From Tomocerus qinae (taxonomy: Eukaryota > Arthropoda > Collembola > Entomobryomorpha > Tomoceridae), in assembly GCA_020055645.1 (NCBI GenBank), contig CM034546.1, forward strand, positions 136,111,875 through 136,175,874: a stretch of DNA of 64,000 nt, in the 5' to 3' direction. Below the pieces are notes generated by a model. That model made no database searches and was not told the DNA's origin. It saw nothing but the letters and a program-made list of their open reading frames with translations. A program made the translations under genes and the position numbers. Of this stretch, positions 25,301 through 39,400 are shown one piece after another. Each line of letters starts with the position of its first letter. The first letter of the stretch is position 1.

Positions 25301-26749
25301 AGTAAGTAATTGTGCTTATTGATTTGGCTCCAACCTTGACAACATAACAAAATTAATTCATTTTTATTAAATTGAGTTTATTTCCTGTATGTATATTTAT
25401 ATTCAATACACGTTAAAATCACCAAGGTACTAGCAAACGTATTTAAAGTTTTGTAGTACTAACATAATCCCAAAGATCGTTCCATCATTTTTTAAGACCG
25501 CGAAATTGCTCAGTCATATAGAATAATACAGCATTCAAATGGGGTTTGTATGCATTGCGTAATAAAAATTACAACTACTCTATAACTTTAAATACGTATT
25601 AACATAATAATATTACTGTTATACGTATAACATGACTGTTGTAACTGAAAGTGATTGATCTCTTTTAGTTAATCACTGTATTTGTAATTGTGGAGTACAA
25701 GGTTTTTGCTGTACTGTGCTAATCTACATCATATTATGACGGTTTAATCCTCGTTTATGTTTTCATATATAATTAATATAAATGGTCCGCAATTTAACTG
25801 AAATAGGAAATAAAGACATGGAGCAATAAGTCCTTTATTACGAAATTAACCTAATGTAACAAAGTTCGTCAAATACAGTGACTATATTACAAGGCAATCC
25901 TGCAGAATGTGTTTGCAGCATATCTATGTATTTTCCTGTAAAGGTAATTAAAGAAAATCCCGTCTATATTAATACGTAAACCTCCAGTAAAACATCAAGT
26001 GGTAGATTTAGATAACATTCATTGGATTTTTTACCGGTATTATTAGGGAACAGTATGGTTAAGGTTAGGTTAAGTTGGCCAATCTAACCACATGTTTGTT
26101 TTTACACTCAACTAGATTAATCAATCAATCAATTGCTTTATTTGCTCTCCGAATATCTGAGAAACAGTAATAATCGTTTATTGATTCATGGTCAAACATA
26201 TCCTAAATTCCAACCCATTTGTCATCTTCTCAAACTCATTTTCTATAGCAGTTGCCATTTTATGCCCTGGCTAGCTTTTATTGATAGCTCGAAAGGTACG
26301 AATATTGAATCCAAACATGATATACTATTCTCCAGCAACTATATGTCTCCTGTCATTTTTTCTTGAACTTCTGTCCTACTTTTTCTGTTAATGTATGACT
26401 GTTCATACATTAAGTCCACTTCCAGCCACCAATATTTCATAATTGGTTCCTGGAAGCGGACTGTCATTTCCAATGTATGAACTGAGTTGGGACCCTATCT
26501 AGATATGGAAGTTTAGCATGTCAATGTCAATGCTAGGTTATTTAAACCTGCGACTTACCTGTAATCTGGGTTCACTTGTATCTGGTATTTAGCTGTCTAC
26601 ACGCCTTTCTTCTCTTGTAAATAAAACGTTTTCTCTTGTATCAGTCTCAATTTCCCTTCATTTAAGCTAGGCTCATCTTTGAATTAGACTTTTTCACTCT
26701 CACTTCAAGAGATTCTCCTCATAACGAATCTCAAGAACTTGTGACACAA
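22343..26749. other. Long intergenic stretch, no gene seen apart from one MITE
   Basis: 4.4 kb of AT-rich DNA. The MITE at 22911-23090 is listed separately. Short ORFs (23.7, 24.1 and 26.2 kb) lack conserved motifs, start context or splice partners. A degenerate transcription unit cannot be excluded. Confidence 0.5.
22911..23090. mobile_element. MITE, copy A (TIR GCACGTATC)
   Basis: About 180 bp. It starts AGGCACGTATCTAG and ends CTGGATACGTGCTT, giving terminal inverted repeats of about 14 bp. Inside, a poly-G segment and a poly-C segment flank a TTTTTCTCAGATTTAGGG block. A second copy lies at 49746-49920 in the same orientation. Confidence 0.85.
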
Positions 26750-27007
26750 TCACCTAGCAAAGATTTTGCAAAATTGAGACACATACTTTTCACGAATCTT
26801 TAGAATGAGTTCCATTGCACTGTGGAACAAATAAGTCATTGATTTTTCTTGTTCTAGTAGCATTACTTAATCTCAAATAGTGTGAGAAATTAACAGTATG
26901 TAAAAAGGTAAAAGTATTGACACAGCGAGTACCTGATTTGCTCAAAAACATTAAAATATTAAATTTATCGCATAATGTAAAATGATCTGGCATGGCGACA
27001 TTGCTAG
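26750..27007 (-). pseudogene. Decayed non-LTR retrotransposon (LINE), C-terminal end
   Basis: On the minus strand the translation FSHYLRLSNATRTRKIN matches the pattern of the last segment of LINE reverse-transcriptase ORFs, with further LINE-like residues and a stop. It is interrupted at 27007 by the BEL insertion and appears to continue from 33418. Only pattern recognition supports this. Confidence 0.4.
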
Positions 27008-30000
27008 TGTTTTACCTCCTCACTTGACGAGGATTTACTTATGCTAGCGATAAATGTGACGTTGACTATTTCGACTGCTACAACTGCAGTATGCTACTAG
27101 GATGCGTTCTCTACAACTGACAACTAACCGACAATTAAATTTCTACTTTATAATTGCGACTTTCCTAAAAGCACTGACAAAATAATTGACTAACTGACAA
27201 TAGTGGACTAACAATAAATGCCTATTAATCAGTGGCTCAATTTTCTGTAATAAAATACAACTTTTTATTACAATTTTCAACAAACTCAATTTCACGTACA
27301 ATCTAGTCAATGTTCAAAGAACGAATGCCACTCAATGCCTGTATGCCTGCTCTCCCACTGACGCTCGGCCAACGGCTTACTTTTCTTCCCTCCATCCTTT
27401 CCTTTTCCCGGACTTGTCTCACTTCCAACCACATCGCTCGATTCAGTCGGCGACATTACTTCCCCCGTAAATGGGGTCAGGGATCCATTTTCTTCAGGAG
27501 GTGTGACGTCCAGAATGCACAGCTTCGATACAGGTCTTCTAAATGTTCCAGTAGTTGTCCTCACATCGACGACTCTCACTACTCCGTCTTTTCCAGGATG
27601 TAAGGCTGTAACTATTCCTCGAGGCCAGCAGTTTCTCTGTAAGTTATTGTCAGCGACAATAACAAGGTCTCCAAGTTCGATGGGCTTGACCGGTTGGTGC
27701 CATTTTGTTCGTCTTGTTAGCGATGGTAAATACTGGCGAACCCATCTGTTCCAAAATTGATCCGCTTGTGAAGTCCGCCACATCCGCCGCAGACAAATAT
27801 TTTGATCCGAGAACACTCCAGGTACTCCAACAATGCTTGATCTCCCAATCAGAAAATGATTTGGGGTGAGGCTTTCGGGATCATCCGGGTCCACTGACAC
27901 ATGGGTAAGAGGGCGGCTATTCACAGTGTGTTCCGCTTCCACGAATAGTGTCTGCAACACTTCCTCTTTAGGGGCTCGTTCTTTAAGTGTTGCTCTTAAT
28001 GAAATCTTCACGGCCTGTACCAGCCGCTCCCAGCTCCCAGCCATATTTGGCGCTCCAGGTGGCAGGAAATGCCACTCTATGCCAACAGTGGTCAGGTTCT
28101 CTACGATTTTGCCTTGATCTAAATCTTCAAGGGCTTTCTTCAGCTCCACATCAGCTCCTCTAAGGTTTGTGCCGTTGTCCGAGTAAATTATCTTCGGGCA
28201 ACCGCGTCTTCCAATCATCCTCCGGACTGCCATTATTGCCGAGTCAGTCGAAAGCGATGCGGCAATTTCCAGATGAACAGCCCGAGTCGAAAAACAAGTG
28301 AAGAGTACACCGTATCTCTTCTCGTGTCTTCGGCCAATAGTCACGTTAATAGGGCCAAAATAATCCATCCCGGTTATCATAAAGGCTCGCTCCTGTCTAG
28401 TAAGTCTTGCTGTCGGCATAAGTCCCATGATGGGCGGCTGAGGCTTCGACTTTCGAATTTTACAAACTTGACAATCATGCTGTGAAGCTTTAACAGCAGT
28501 CCGACACTGTAGAATCCAATAGCGTTGTCGAAGTTCATTTAACACCAGCTCAGCTCCATGATGTCCAACCTTCTTGTGGTAATAGTGCACTAACAGCCGT
28601 GTCGCTGGATGTTTCCTATCCAAAATAACTTGAGCTTTATTCTCCGGCGAAAGTTCTGGAGATTTTGCAATTCTGCTACCAACACGAATAACTCCGGCTT
28701 CGTCCATCCAGGGAGATAGCGAAATTATCCTACTTGAAATGGGTATTGGCTTTCTTTTTCTCAAAAGGTTTACTTCTCTCGGAAAACATCTTTTCTGAAT
28801 TTCGAGCCACCACATCTGCTCTGCCTTTTCGAGCTCTCTCGGAGTGAGTTCGGTAACAATCCTGGCCACTCCTATCTTCTTAGCTTTACAATTGTATACG
28901 AACCGATTAATCCAAGCTGTACATCTCAGCAGTCGCAACCAACAGGAAAACTTTGTTTCATCTGGTAGATCTGATTCGCGTACGACGGTGACATTAATAA
29001 ATTCAGGCTTCAATTCCAAATCCTGATTTTCTACATTCTTGAATTTCTCCTTGGGCCAATTGATTTCAAGCTGCTTCAAAAATGTCGGTCCATTTAACCA
29101 TCTGCTGTTGGAATTCAATTCTGTATCAATTCCATCTCTAGTAGCGTCATCTGCAGCATTTTCTTTTGTTGGCACCCAACGCCAACAACTGACATCAGTG
29201 GTCTTTTCAATTTCCCCAATTCGATGTGCTACAAAAGGTTTATAGTTACGTGCATCTGACCGTAACCAACATAGCACTGTCTGGGAGTCAGTCCAAAAGA
29301 AAGTCGAGTCAATCTCAATTTCCAAATATTCTTTAACGGTCACGGAGAGTCTACTGGCCATGACTGCGGCTTGCAATTCAAGGCGAGGAATGGACATAGG
29401 ACGTAAAGGTGAGACACGAGTCCTAGCCATAACCAAAGAGACATCAATTTTCTCTCCCGTGCTGACACGTAAATACGCCGCGGCTGCAAAAGCCTTTTCT
29501 CCTGCATCACACATCACATGCAATTGGACGTTTTGTCTTTTTGCCATTACTGGAGAGTAGCACCTGGGGATGAACAGATTAGTAATTTGCTTCAATTCTT
29601 GAATCCAAATCTTCCAGTTCTCAAAGACTGCATCTGTCACTTCATCGTCCCAGCCCACTCCCGATCTCCAAATATCTTGAAGAAGTATCTTCGCTCGCAC
29701 AGTAAAATTAGCAATAAATCCTAACGGGTCGAAAACAGAGGCAACTAACCGTAGGACTTCCCTTTTCGTCGGTCTGAGTGATCCATTAAGTATATTATCT
29801 TTAACTTTGTTAAACTTGCAAGTAAATCTGAAGACGTCATTGTTGGGATCCCAAACAAGGCCTAGAACTCGTTCGATTGGGAGATTTTCTTCTAAATCCA
29901 AGTTCTTACTTGCAATTTCTTCTTTGTCCCGGGCAATAGCTTGAAGTACATTCTTCGAACTACAGCACCAGTTGCGAATGTCAAATCCACCACGCTGATG

Positions 30001-33000
30001 AATTTCAACTACTTCCTTAATTCTCTGGATACATTGCTCTTCATCATCGCAGCTGTCGAGATAGTCGTCCACGTAGTGGCGCTGCGTGATGGCTTTTTCT
30101 CCTTCAGGGAATTCTTCAGCAAACTCCTCAGCATTCCTGTTTTTAATATATTGAGCTAAACAGGGTGACGAAGTAGCTCCAAAAGTCATCACAGACATTT
30201 CTAAAATGTCAGGTTCTTTTTCACGATTACTTCCACGCCAGAGGAAGCGCTGAGCTACTCGATCTTCTTCGCGAATGACAACTTGGTGGAACATCTCGCG
30301 GATGTCCCCACTAAATCCTATTTTCCGTTGTCTAAACTTGAGCAAAACTCCAACCAGGGGGCTAAGCAAATCCGGTCCGGATAGAAGAGCGTCGTTCAAA
30401 CTTACACCATGGCTCTTCGCCGCAGCATCGAAGACTAGACGGATTTTTCCAGGTTTATTGGGGTTTGTCACAGCAAAATGGGGCAGATAATACGTTCGGT
30501 CATTCTCAATGGTTGCTTCTTCCTTAGACAGCACTCGAGCGTATCCCTTTGTGACATACTCATCGATCTTTTCATAATAAAGTGAGGCAAATTCAGCATC
30601 TCGATTCATTTTGCGCTCCATAGTTTTCAATCTTGACATGGCGTTCAATTTGCTCTCAGGAAACTTAAAATCATCTTGCTTCCACAGAAAACCTGTCTAC
30701 CAACGATTTTCGATACGCCGGGTTGTATCATTCATGATTTTTCTTGATCTCAAATCCTCTGTGGATTGGGGTAGTTCCTTGAATACTTTCACTCCGAAAG
30801 TTTCGGTGTTAAACGAATCTTTTACAAGCTGGTGCAGGAGATCATCCTGCTCATTAGCAAAAACATGTAAAGTGTACTCACTGTCTACTCTTCCTCGTAG
30901 CATATTTCTGCTTCCGTGCACAACCCATCCCAACTTGGTTCTTGACAAGATTGGTGAATTGGCTGGGCCCTCATAGGATTCACGCACTAAAGACAAGGAC
31001 GCATTATCTTCTCCAATCAGGATTGTTGGCTTTGCATTTTCAAAGTTCAGGGATGGTCCCTTCAACAAATGCTTCCATTTCTTGGCCAACTCATTCGTAT
31101 TCACTGTTTGAGTTGGCAGGTCCAAATCTTCCATAGCCTTCACTCGATTCAATTTGTATTCTACATCACCATGAGCTGCAGTAATATGTAAACTTACAAT
31201 TTCACATTCTTCAGATATCGGGGTTCCTTTAATCCACTTCAGATCAAAGCTCTCTTTTTTCCCTACGAGTCCAAGTCTTCTTGCAACACAGGCGTTCATT
31301 ACGGTTGTGTGCGATGCATTATCCAGAAGAGCATAAGTTTCAATTTCACCCTTTGGTCCTCGTAGTTTTACTGGAAAAACACGCAGCAATACTTTCTTGT
31401 CTAATTTAGGTGGACATGACAGATGAATACTTTCAGGTGGATTATCCCGTTTGTCATTGATTGGTGCTCTTTCTCGGTGAAGCAGCTCGTGATGCTCTGT
31501 GACACATCCATTTTTGCCACAAGCCTTCTTATCAGGGCACTCAGATGCACTATGACCAAACAATAAACAAATAAAACAAAGTCTATTTTCTTTCGCAATG
31601 TCCCATCGACGATTCACAGGCTTTTTTATGAACAGGTGACACGACGGAACATCATGTCCTTTCTTAGTACAGCATCTGCACACTTTCGGAGATTTCCTTT
31701 CTTCTCCTTCTGCAACGGCGAAAACTACTTGCTGCTCTGGGGGATCCCATTTCTTCGGTCGACGATCGGCTCTACCATTGAATTTCTTCTCTTGGGTTTT
31801 CACTTCAAAATCTTCGATTCATTGAGCGGCAATAGATTTCACATCTAACCAATTTGCGAAATGACGAAGATCTGGAGGTTTTCCAATACCTTCCTTAAAC
31901 TCGGCCCAACTCATCTTCATTGATGCTGGTAATTTATTTGCTAATTCTTTGATCAGCTGAGGGTTCATCAAATACTCGATTCTCTTCAAATTTTCAATTG
32001 TTACAACTAAATTCTGGACAAAGATACCAAAACTTACAATAGTCGATGGCTTGTCCTCCTTCACGGCCTGAAATTCAGTTGCTCTTTTCGACAGTCGTTC
32101 TATTAATTCTTCAGGTCGTCCAAAACGTCGTTCCAACATCGACATAATTTTGTCTACATTTTCCGGTGTCACCAGTAATGCATGAACGGTTTCTTTCGCC
32201 TTCCCCCGTAGGCATCGTTGCAGTCGGTACAAGTTTTCGGCCTTCGAGAACCCGCACATTTCCGTTGACTGACGATACTGGCTGATAAATGCACTCCATT
32301 CATCTAACTCACCAGAAAAATAGGGCAGATCCTTTCCAACGGTTTTTCTGGCCAACATCTGTTGTTTACTTTGTGTATCTGTAGTTACCTCAACCGGAAT
32401 CACCACTGGGTCTGGACAGTTCGCTGCCAACCACTTTTCGATTTCTTCTTTATTTTCAGGCTTGATCATTGAGATATCTTCTTCCTTCTTAGAAGTAGAA
32501 TCTTCCTCCTGGCTGCCTGCTTCATCATCACTCAATATCTGGGATGAAACTTCGGCATATTGTAGACTATCTTCAATCTCAGACAATCCCAATTCCAATT
32601 TCTTCTTGGCTAATTCCTTTTGCCTTTCAAGCTTTTTAGCCTCCGCCTCGGCTTCTCTTTGAAGTCGTCGTTCTTCTGCTTCAGATTCCAATCTGGACAA
32701 TTCTTCCATAGTATCAAGTTGAGCTTGAATCCTCGATCGGAATGCAGAACTAGTTGTCGATTTGCTAACCGATGACACCCTTGACGGTGCGGCTTGGGTC
32801 CGGACTTTTCGGGTTCTATTAGGTAACGGCGAGTACTCAGGGGGCTCCCCTCCCACTCGGCGGCTTCTTCGGACGTCACTTTTATCACTCATATTTAACG
32901 ATATAAAATACGATGAACTATATTTTTCACAAGACTGTTCTTATACGGTTCTGAAGGACCAATGTTTTACCTCCTCACTTGACGAGGATTTACTTATGCT

Positions 33001-33412
33001 AGCGATAAATGTGACGTTGGCTATTTCGACTGCTACAACTGCAGTATGCTACTAGGATGCGTTCTCTACAACTGACAACTAACCGACAATTAAATTTCTA
33101 CTTTATAATTGCGACTTTCCTAAAAGCACTGACAAAATAACTGACTAACTGACAATAGTGGACTAACAATAAATGCCTATTAATCAGTGGCTCAATTTTC
33201 TGTAATAAAATACAACTTTTTATTACAATTTTCAACAAACTCAATTTCACGTACAATCTAGCCAATGTTCAAAGAACGAATGCCACTCAATGCCTGTATG
33301 CCTGCTCTCCCACTGACGCTCTCGGCCAACGGCTTACTTTTCTTCCCTCCATCCTTTCCTTTTCCCGGACTTGTCTCACTTCCAACCACATCGCTCGATT
33401 CAGTCGGCGACA
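27008..33412 (-). mobile_element. BEL/Pao LTR retrotransposon
   Basis: 6405 bp. The LTRs at 27008-27455 and 32963-33412 differ by three substitutions and one 2-bp indel, so the insertion is recent. The target duplication GCTAG lies at 27003-27007 and 33413-33417. On the minus strand a PBS (TGGTCCTTCAGAACCG) starts two bases inside the 5' LTR, and a PPT (ACGGGGGAAG) precedes the 3' LTR. The interior holds Gag, protease, reverse transcriptase, RNase H and integrase in the BEL/Pao order. Confidence 0.97.
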
Positions 33413-36400
33413 GCTAGCGTATATTTAATTTTGATACTATAACAGAATAACAAAAACCGGTCAAATAGAAGTTGAATACTTTTTAGATTAGCCTCTTAAG
33501 CGAATGAATAGACAATTAATCCATACTCAAAAATTGAATAGATTATATAGTGCCCCAAATATTACAGGCAGGAATTGATTTTTAAGGAATTTTGTGTTTA
33601 TGTAGAAACAAATTATGGACCCTTAAACCTATTTTATGAGATATACGGTCTACGTGAGAATTAAAACATTTTTCATTCAATTCAAGTCCTAGGTACTTGA
33701 AGTTTAGTGTACGATTTATAGTACAATCATTTACATTAATTGAGTAAAAAATTGCATATCAAGATTAATATGTGGATATTTAAATACTAAATAATTGGAT
33801 TTTTCCCAACTAGAAATGGAATAATTATTGTAACACAAACTATTGTATGCAACAGACATGAAAAAAACCGAATTTACAAATTTTTTAAATACTATTGCCC
33901 AGTATTTATTAAATAGGTGACGTATATGGTTACCCGCATGTAACCGGAGTCCTTTTTCTTAAAGACTGGAAATTGTATATTATGTCCCCCAACCTTCGGC
34001 TACATTTTACATTGACTTTCGGGTCAAGAAAAAAAGTACTTTTCACCTGATGTTTTTCCGTGGTGATAACAACAGGCAAACAAAACCTCAAACAACAACT
34101 GTGTTGTATGAGGAAATATTCTGTACATAAATGTAACCTGATTCCTGCAATATAAATATTAAAATTAAAGCATCTTGTTTTTAACAGTTTTTCTAAATAA
34201 TTATAATTTTGTGAACTCTCTTGACCACCCATACGGACATGGAAAATTTCCTCACATTTTCCAGTGATTTCATTTCCCGGGATTTGTCAAAACTGACCGA
34301 GACTAGATCCCATAAACTTCAACTTCAGCCTGCTTTCTCTAGTTTTATTCAACATCAAATTAATTTGAAATATTTTGTAGAGAATACAGCATAGCACCAA
34401 GACACACACAGGACTTTTGTATAATAAGATAGCTAAAAATAGATAGTGGGAATTTGTATCGCGGTTGACGAATATGTATGGGAAATTGAATATATTATAT
34501 GGGCACGAATATAATATGGGATGCTTCACTATCAGTGTCACTGCGTCACTGTCCGTTTTGTATTTCAAACTCACAAATTTACTTGACCCTGCCTGGTACT
34601 TGTGTTTACTCAGATGCAATTTGTAACGAAATACAGCAAATGCAAATGCAGTGGGGGGAAGGGGAATACACAGATAAGAAACATACAGATATCATGCTAT
34701 TGTAATATTATAACAAACTATCTATTCTGCATTGCCATGATTGTTAAAAAATCCCCCATTCAAAAGTCATGTGCGTCATACCAGTTAACTGGCAGCCTTT
34801 TTTATTTCCACCTAAATTCCTTGGGGCCAGTTTGTACACCTTTTTTGTAGAGTTAAATAACAGTACTGGGGGTCACAATTAGATACATATTTGTATATTA
34901 TTATGTATTGATACTGAACGTATGGAAATTTATTGTTTTTCATAAATGTAGTTATAATATAGAGATTATTATAAAATGGAAGTGAACTGTGAACACCATC
35001 TTATATCGATCTGTTCCTTTATGCAAATTAGGATGCAGGAGGCGTGGCTTACAGTTCCTGAAGCATTGATAAGTTTTAAAGACCTTTTGGATAAAAATTG
35101 TCCCAGGAAACATCTTATAAATTTTCGACACAAACTAAATATAAGTTTAAAAAATGCATCATTTCTTAATGAAATGTCTGAATGTGGAGCTCTGTTGAAC
35201 TGGGATGAGGATAATAAAGTTTTCAATCATCTTTGGACTGAGGATACGATCAAGGCTGCTGTAAAGGCAATTAAAAATCACTATGCTAAAACTAATGACA
35301 ATGGGAGTTTAACAAAACAGGAGGCATGGTCCACAGTTCCTGAAGCATTGATAAGTTTTAAAGACCTTCTGAAGGAAAATTGTCCCAGGAGAAATCTTAT
35401 AAATTTTCGACACAAGCTAAATACGAGTTTGAATAATGCATCATTTCGCAATTCGATGATTGAATGTGGAGCTTTGTTGAATTGGGATGAGGATAATAAG
35501 GTTTTCGATCCTCCTTGGACTCAGGCTACAATCGAAGCTGCTGTGAAAGCAATTGAAAATTCCCCTATCTCCCCAAAAGTAAAAATCGTCTCAACAAGCT
35601 TAAGCAGGTATTCAGCTCCTCAACCCGTTGCAATACTAAGGCAAAGTTTTTTGGAGTCAACAGAGAATAAAAGTTCTCTATATCACAAGAAAGCTCCCAA
35701 GCTACTTAGCAAAACTGGCTATCAGCTGGACGAAGAAAAGCCTCCAGTATCACCTGGCTTCTCACCAAGAGAACAGGAAATACTTTGTGGTAAAAAATGC
35801 GTAGTACCTTTAAACAGCGATTGGTACGGTCTAGCTGGATCAAGTTTGGAGCTAACAGATCCATCGAATTTCATTAAGATAGCAGACATTATTGAACAGC
35901 CCAAATTCACTAATAAAGATGTTCAGCTTTTACGTCCACTCTTGCCATTCATATTGCAGAAGATTAAAATGTGGGACTGTAAGGTTTTAAGGCCAGAATA
36001 TCTTAGTCAACTTGCTCCTATTACTGAAGACGAACCAATTTGGATAGATGACGACATAGATGGCGGCAATGCAGCAAATGAACGGGTGCGTGAAAACGGC
36101 TCAAATAATTGGCAAGTTTTGAATAAATTTGCTATCTTAACTTTTGTCGTGGCATCGACAGAAGTAACCATCCTCTCGGATATATTTCAAAACATATCCA
36201 AATTCCCAATTGCTTTGCCATTAATACTGCCTAACCCTATCCCAAATAAAACTGGGAAAATGGTCATGACCACCTCAGTTTTGGATAAATGCTTAATAAA
36301 ATGGGAACAAAAAGGAAAGCAGATTTCTGAAAGCTTTTTATTTAGAAGCCCGTACATGCTCATCACTGCAATTAGAATTGGAAATGCTGATTCTTTTGGG

Positions 36401-39400
36401 AAAAGCAGTTTTCTTAACCAAATTTTCTTGCATTCTAATACTTTCCAATGCAAGGCACAGCCTGGGAATGGAAAACCAACTGGACTCAACGGCAGTGCAG
36501 AATTTATTTGGCTAACTAAGGACACATGCAAGGAAATCATTTGGTCTACCATTCAAACTGAGATAGAGGCCAATTTGGAGAACGAAATCGTTCTTTTAGC
36601 AAATGTTCATGGCGATGCATTACAGAATGAAGACACTTTAGCAGCAATGACACCAATTACGTCGAAATACATCGTATTTGTCATGCCTGATGAAACAACC
36701 AACAAAAACAAAGAGAAATTGGCTAAAATCTGCGGGAAAGAAAATCTGTTGTTTATATATGTGGATCCTAAAATAGCCGTTGACAATTTAAAAACACTTC
36801 GATCGCATCTGATTATCGACAACAATGCAACTCTGAATAAATTGAAGCAATATATAAAGCAAGCTATAAAAACTGGAAAACCAAATACTAGTGAAAAAAC
36901 AAATTGCACTTCAATTGCAAAAATTCCACCAATTTCAACCAAAGAGTCAACGAATTTCATGGACTTGGTTCATAAAATAAATAATTCAGAGGGTTATATC
37001 AAAGATATGCTTCGTCTACAGAAAATTAAAGAAGCAGATGCCGAACAGTATTGGAGTATCTATATAAGTAGTCCATATTTGTTGAAGTTAATGGAAGAGT
37101 TTGCCAAAATACTGTACACTCCGTTGTCAGAACGAAGAATTGGCTTCAGTCATGTCGAACACGAACTTTCAGTTCTATCAGCAAAAAAGTTGGCTGGATT
37201 TTCTTCAAAGCTAGCTGGTTTACTAGAGAAAAGGAACAGCTTGGATGACACGGATCCACTTTGGGAAAAAACCAATGAAGAAATCGCCATAATTAACAAA
37301 GAGTTTGCCAATTCATTGTCGCTGAATGACATTTTAAGAGAACTGAGCATTGCTTATGAAATAGTAAGCATCCACGGGAATCCTGAGTCGATTTCTCTGG
37401 TCTCTAAATTGCCTGCTCTGTATGCAGAGTTATTAATTGAAGGAAGAACTCTAGAAATCCTTGACGGTGACTCAGAGTCAGTTTCTGGAATATGGCTGGA
37501 TTCTGTCTGTCACGAGATTTGTCAAAAACTGGGCCCTTTAAAAGTTTTTGTAGTAAGTATTCTCGGGTTGCAATCTTCAGGGAAGTCAACCCTTTTGAAT
37601 GCACTATTTGGATGTAAATTTGCAACATCTGTTGGAAAATGCACTAAAGGCTTATACATGAGATTAATGATGTTGGAAAAATCGTTCAGAAAACAACTTG
37701 GGCTAGATGCCATTTTGGTTGTGGACACAGAAGGGCTTGGATCCCCAGAAGCGATGCTCGATCCAAACTCCGAATCCAAGGACCGTACTATGGCAACTTT
37801 TGCTATGACCATCAGTAATTTAACATTAATTAATGTTGCTGGGGAATCAAATAAAGAAATGGTGGATATTCTTCAAATTGTCATACTTACAATGGCGAGG
37901 ATGGAGAAAACGGACTTGTCCCCTGATTTATTGTTAGTACAGCAAGTTCCCGAAGGGGGTCGCGATAATCTGTTGGCTAAAGGTGTTGACAACTTTTGCA
38001 GAGCATTAGAAGAAGCAGTGAAAGTCATTCAAAGTCAAGAAATTGATTTGGGCGTTCGAACGCTGGCGAACTTAAAAACACTGAAACGAAGTCTTCGACA
38101 AAGAGAAATCCTTTATCAACTGAGGCCATTTAAAAGTGGAGCATCTCCGCAATCACCACCAACTGAAGAATACTGCCAGGATGTTTTGGGCCTTAGAACC
38201 AGAATATTCAACGAGTACAGCAGAAAAAAACAATTTATATACTTTTGTACTTGGCACAAACTCTTGCAAGGGTATTGGCAAGCGGTACAGAAAGAAAATT
38301 TTGCTTTGAGATTCACAAGCATGCGACAAGTTCAGGAATTCATTGAAGTAAATTCAAGATTGGCTGCAGTAAAAAATGATTTGGATATGGTTTTTCAGTA
38401 CCACCGAGAAGCTGTAGAAGACTTCATGAATAAAAAGTTAGATTTGCTGAAAAAAGAAACGGTAGCCACTCAATTGGAAAAGGAAATATATGAACAAATT
38501 AATTTCGAAATTGATCAATTGCCTGGATATTGCAAGTCAGGTGAATCACAATGCAAATGGTGCCTTCAAGCTGAAGTTTCGAGAAAGGCTTTACTGGAAT
38601 TTGTAAAACAAACCTCATCCGTTAGTGTCAATGATACAGAAATACATTTAAATGCCTTCATTGACGAAATACGAATAACTTCCAAAAGTCAGAGTCTTAG
38701 AAGATTTGAGTCATTGAAAATCAAGCAAGGGAAAGCTTCTGAATTTGACAAGATACTAAATAAAATTATGCGAGATCCAAAGAAAAGAGGCGACATTGAA
38801 ACTGTGTCCGTGGATGACGTTTGGAACGAATTGAAGTCAATAGTACAGAAAAACTGGCCGATAAAATTTGAAGAAAAGAAAGTCATTGACCACATCATCG
38901 AGGATTACAGACTCATACCAGATTGCAAGAAATGGAAACAAGGGCTAGAACAAATGATTAATGGTGCTAATGGCCCGAAACCTCTCCTCGCAACCGAAAG
39001 AGCTAAGAAGAAGAAACGAGCTATTAGATTAAGCAAGCCAAATTTAGATCTCATGGCTAATGAACACAACTGGCTTTGCGGAAAGTTGCTAGAAGTCACT
39101 GAAAATGTTGTGAATAATCGTAGAAAGGCACGAGCGGGTTATGCCCAAGTTCTGGTCACAGAACACAAAAAGAAAGTGGCGGTTGTCTTGCTGAAATTTG
39201 ATGAAGTCTTCAAAACCTCGTTGGAGAACCAGTTCAAACATGATGCTATGTTTTACAGTCTTCAGTTATTTCTTGAACAAATCCTCCAATTGCAGGCTGA
39301 CTGGGATAGACAAAATGAACCTTTCTGTATACTTTTGAAACAGAAGGAGGAATACATTCAGGTCAGTTAAGCAAATAATTTTGGTAATGCGATTATTATA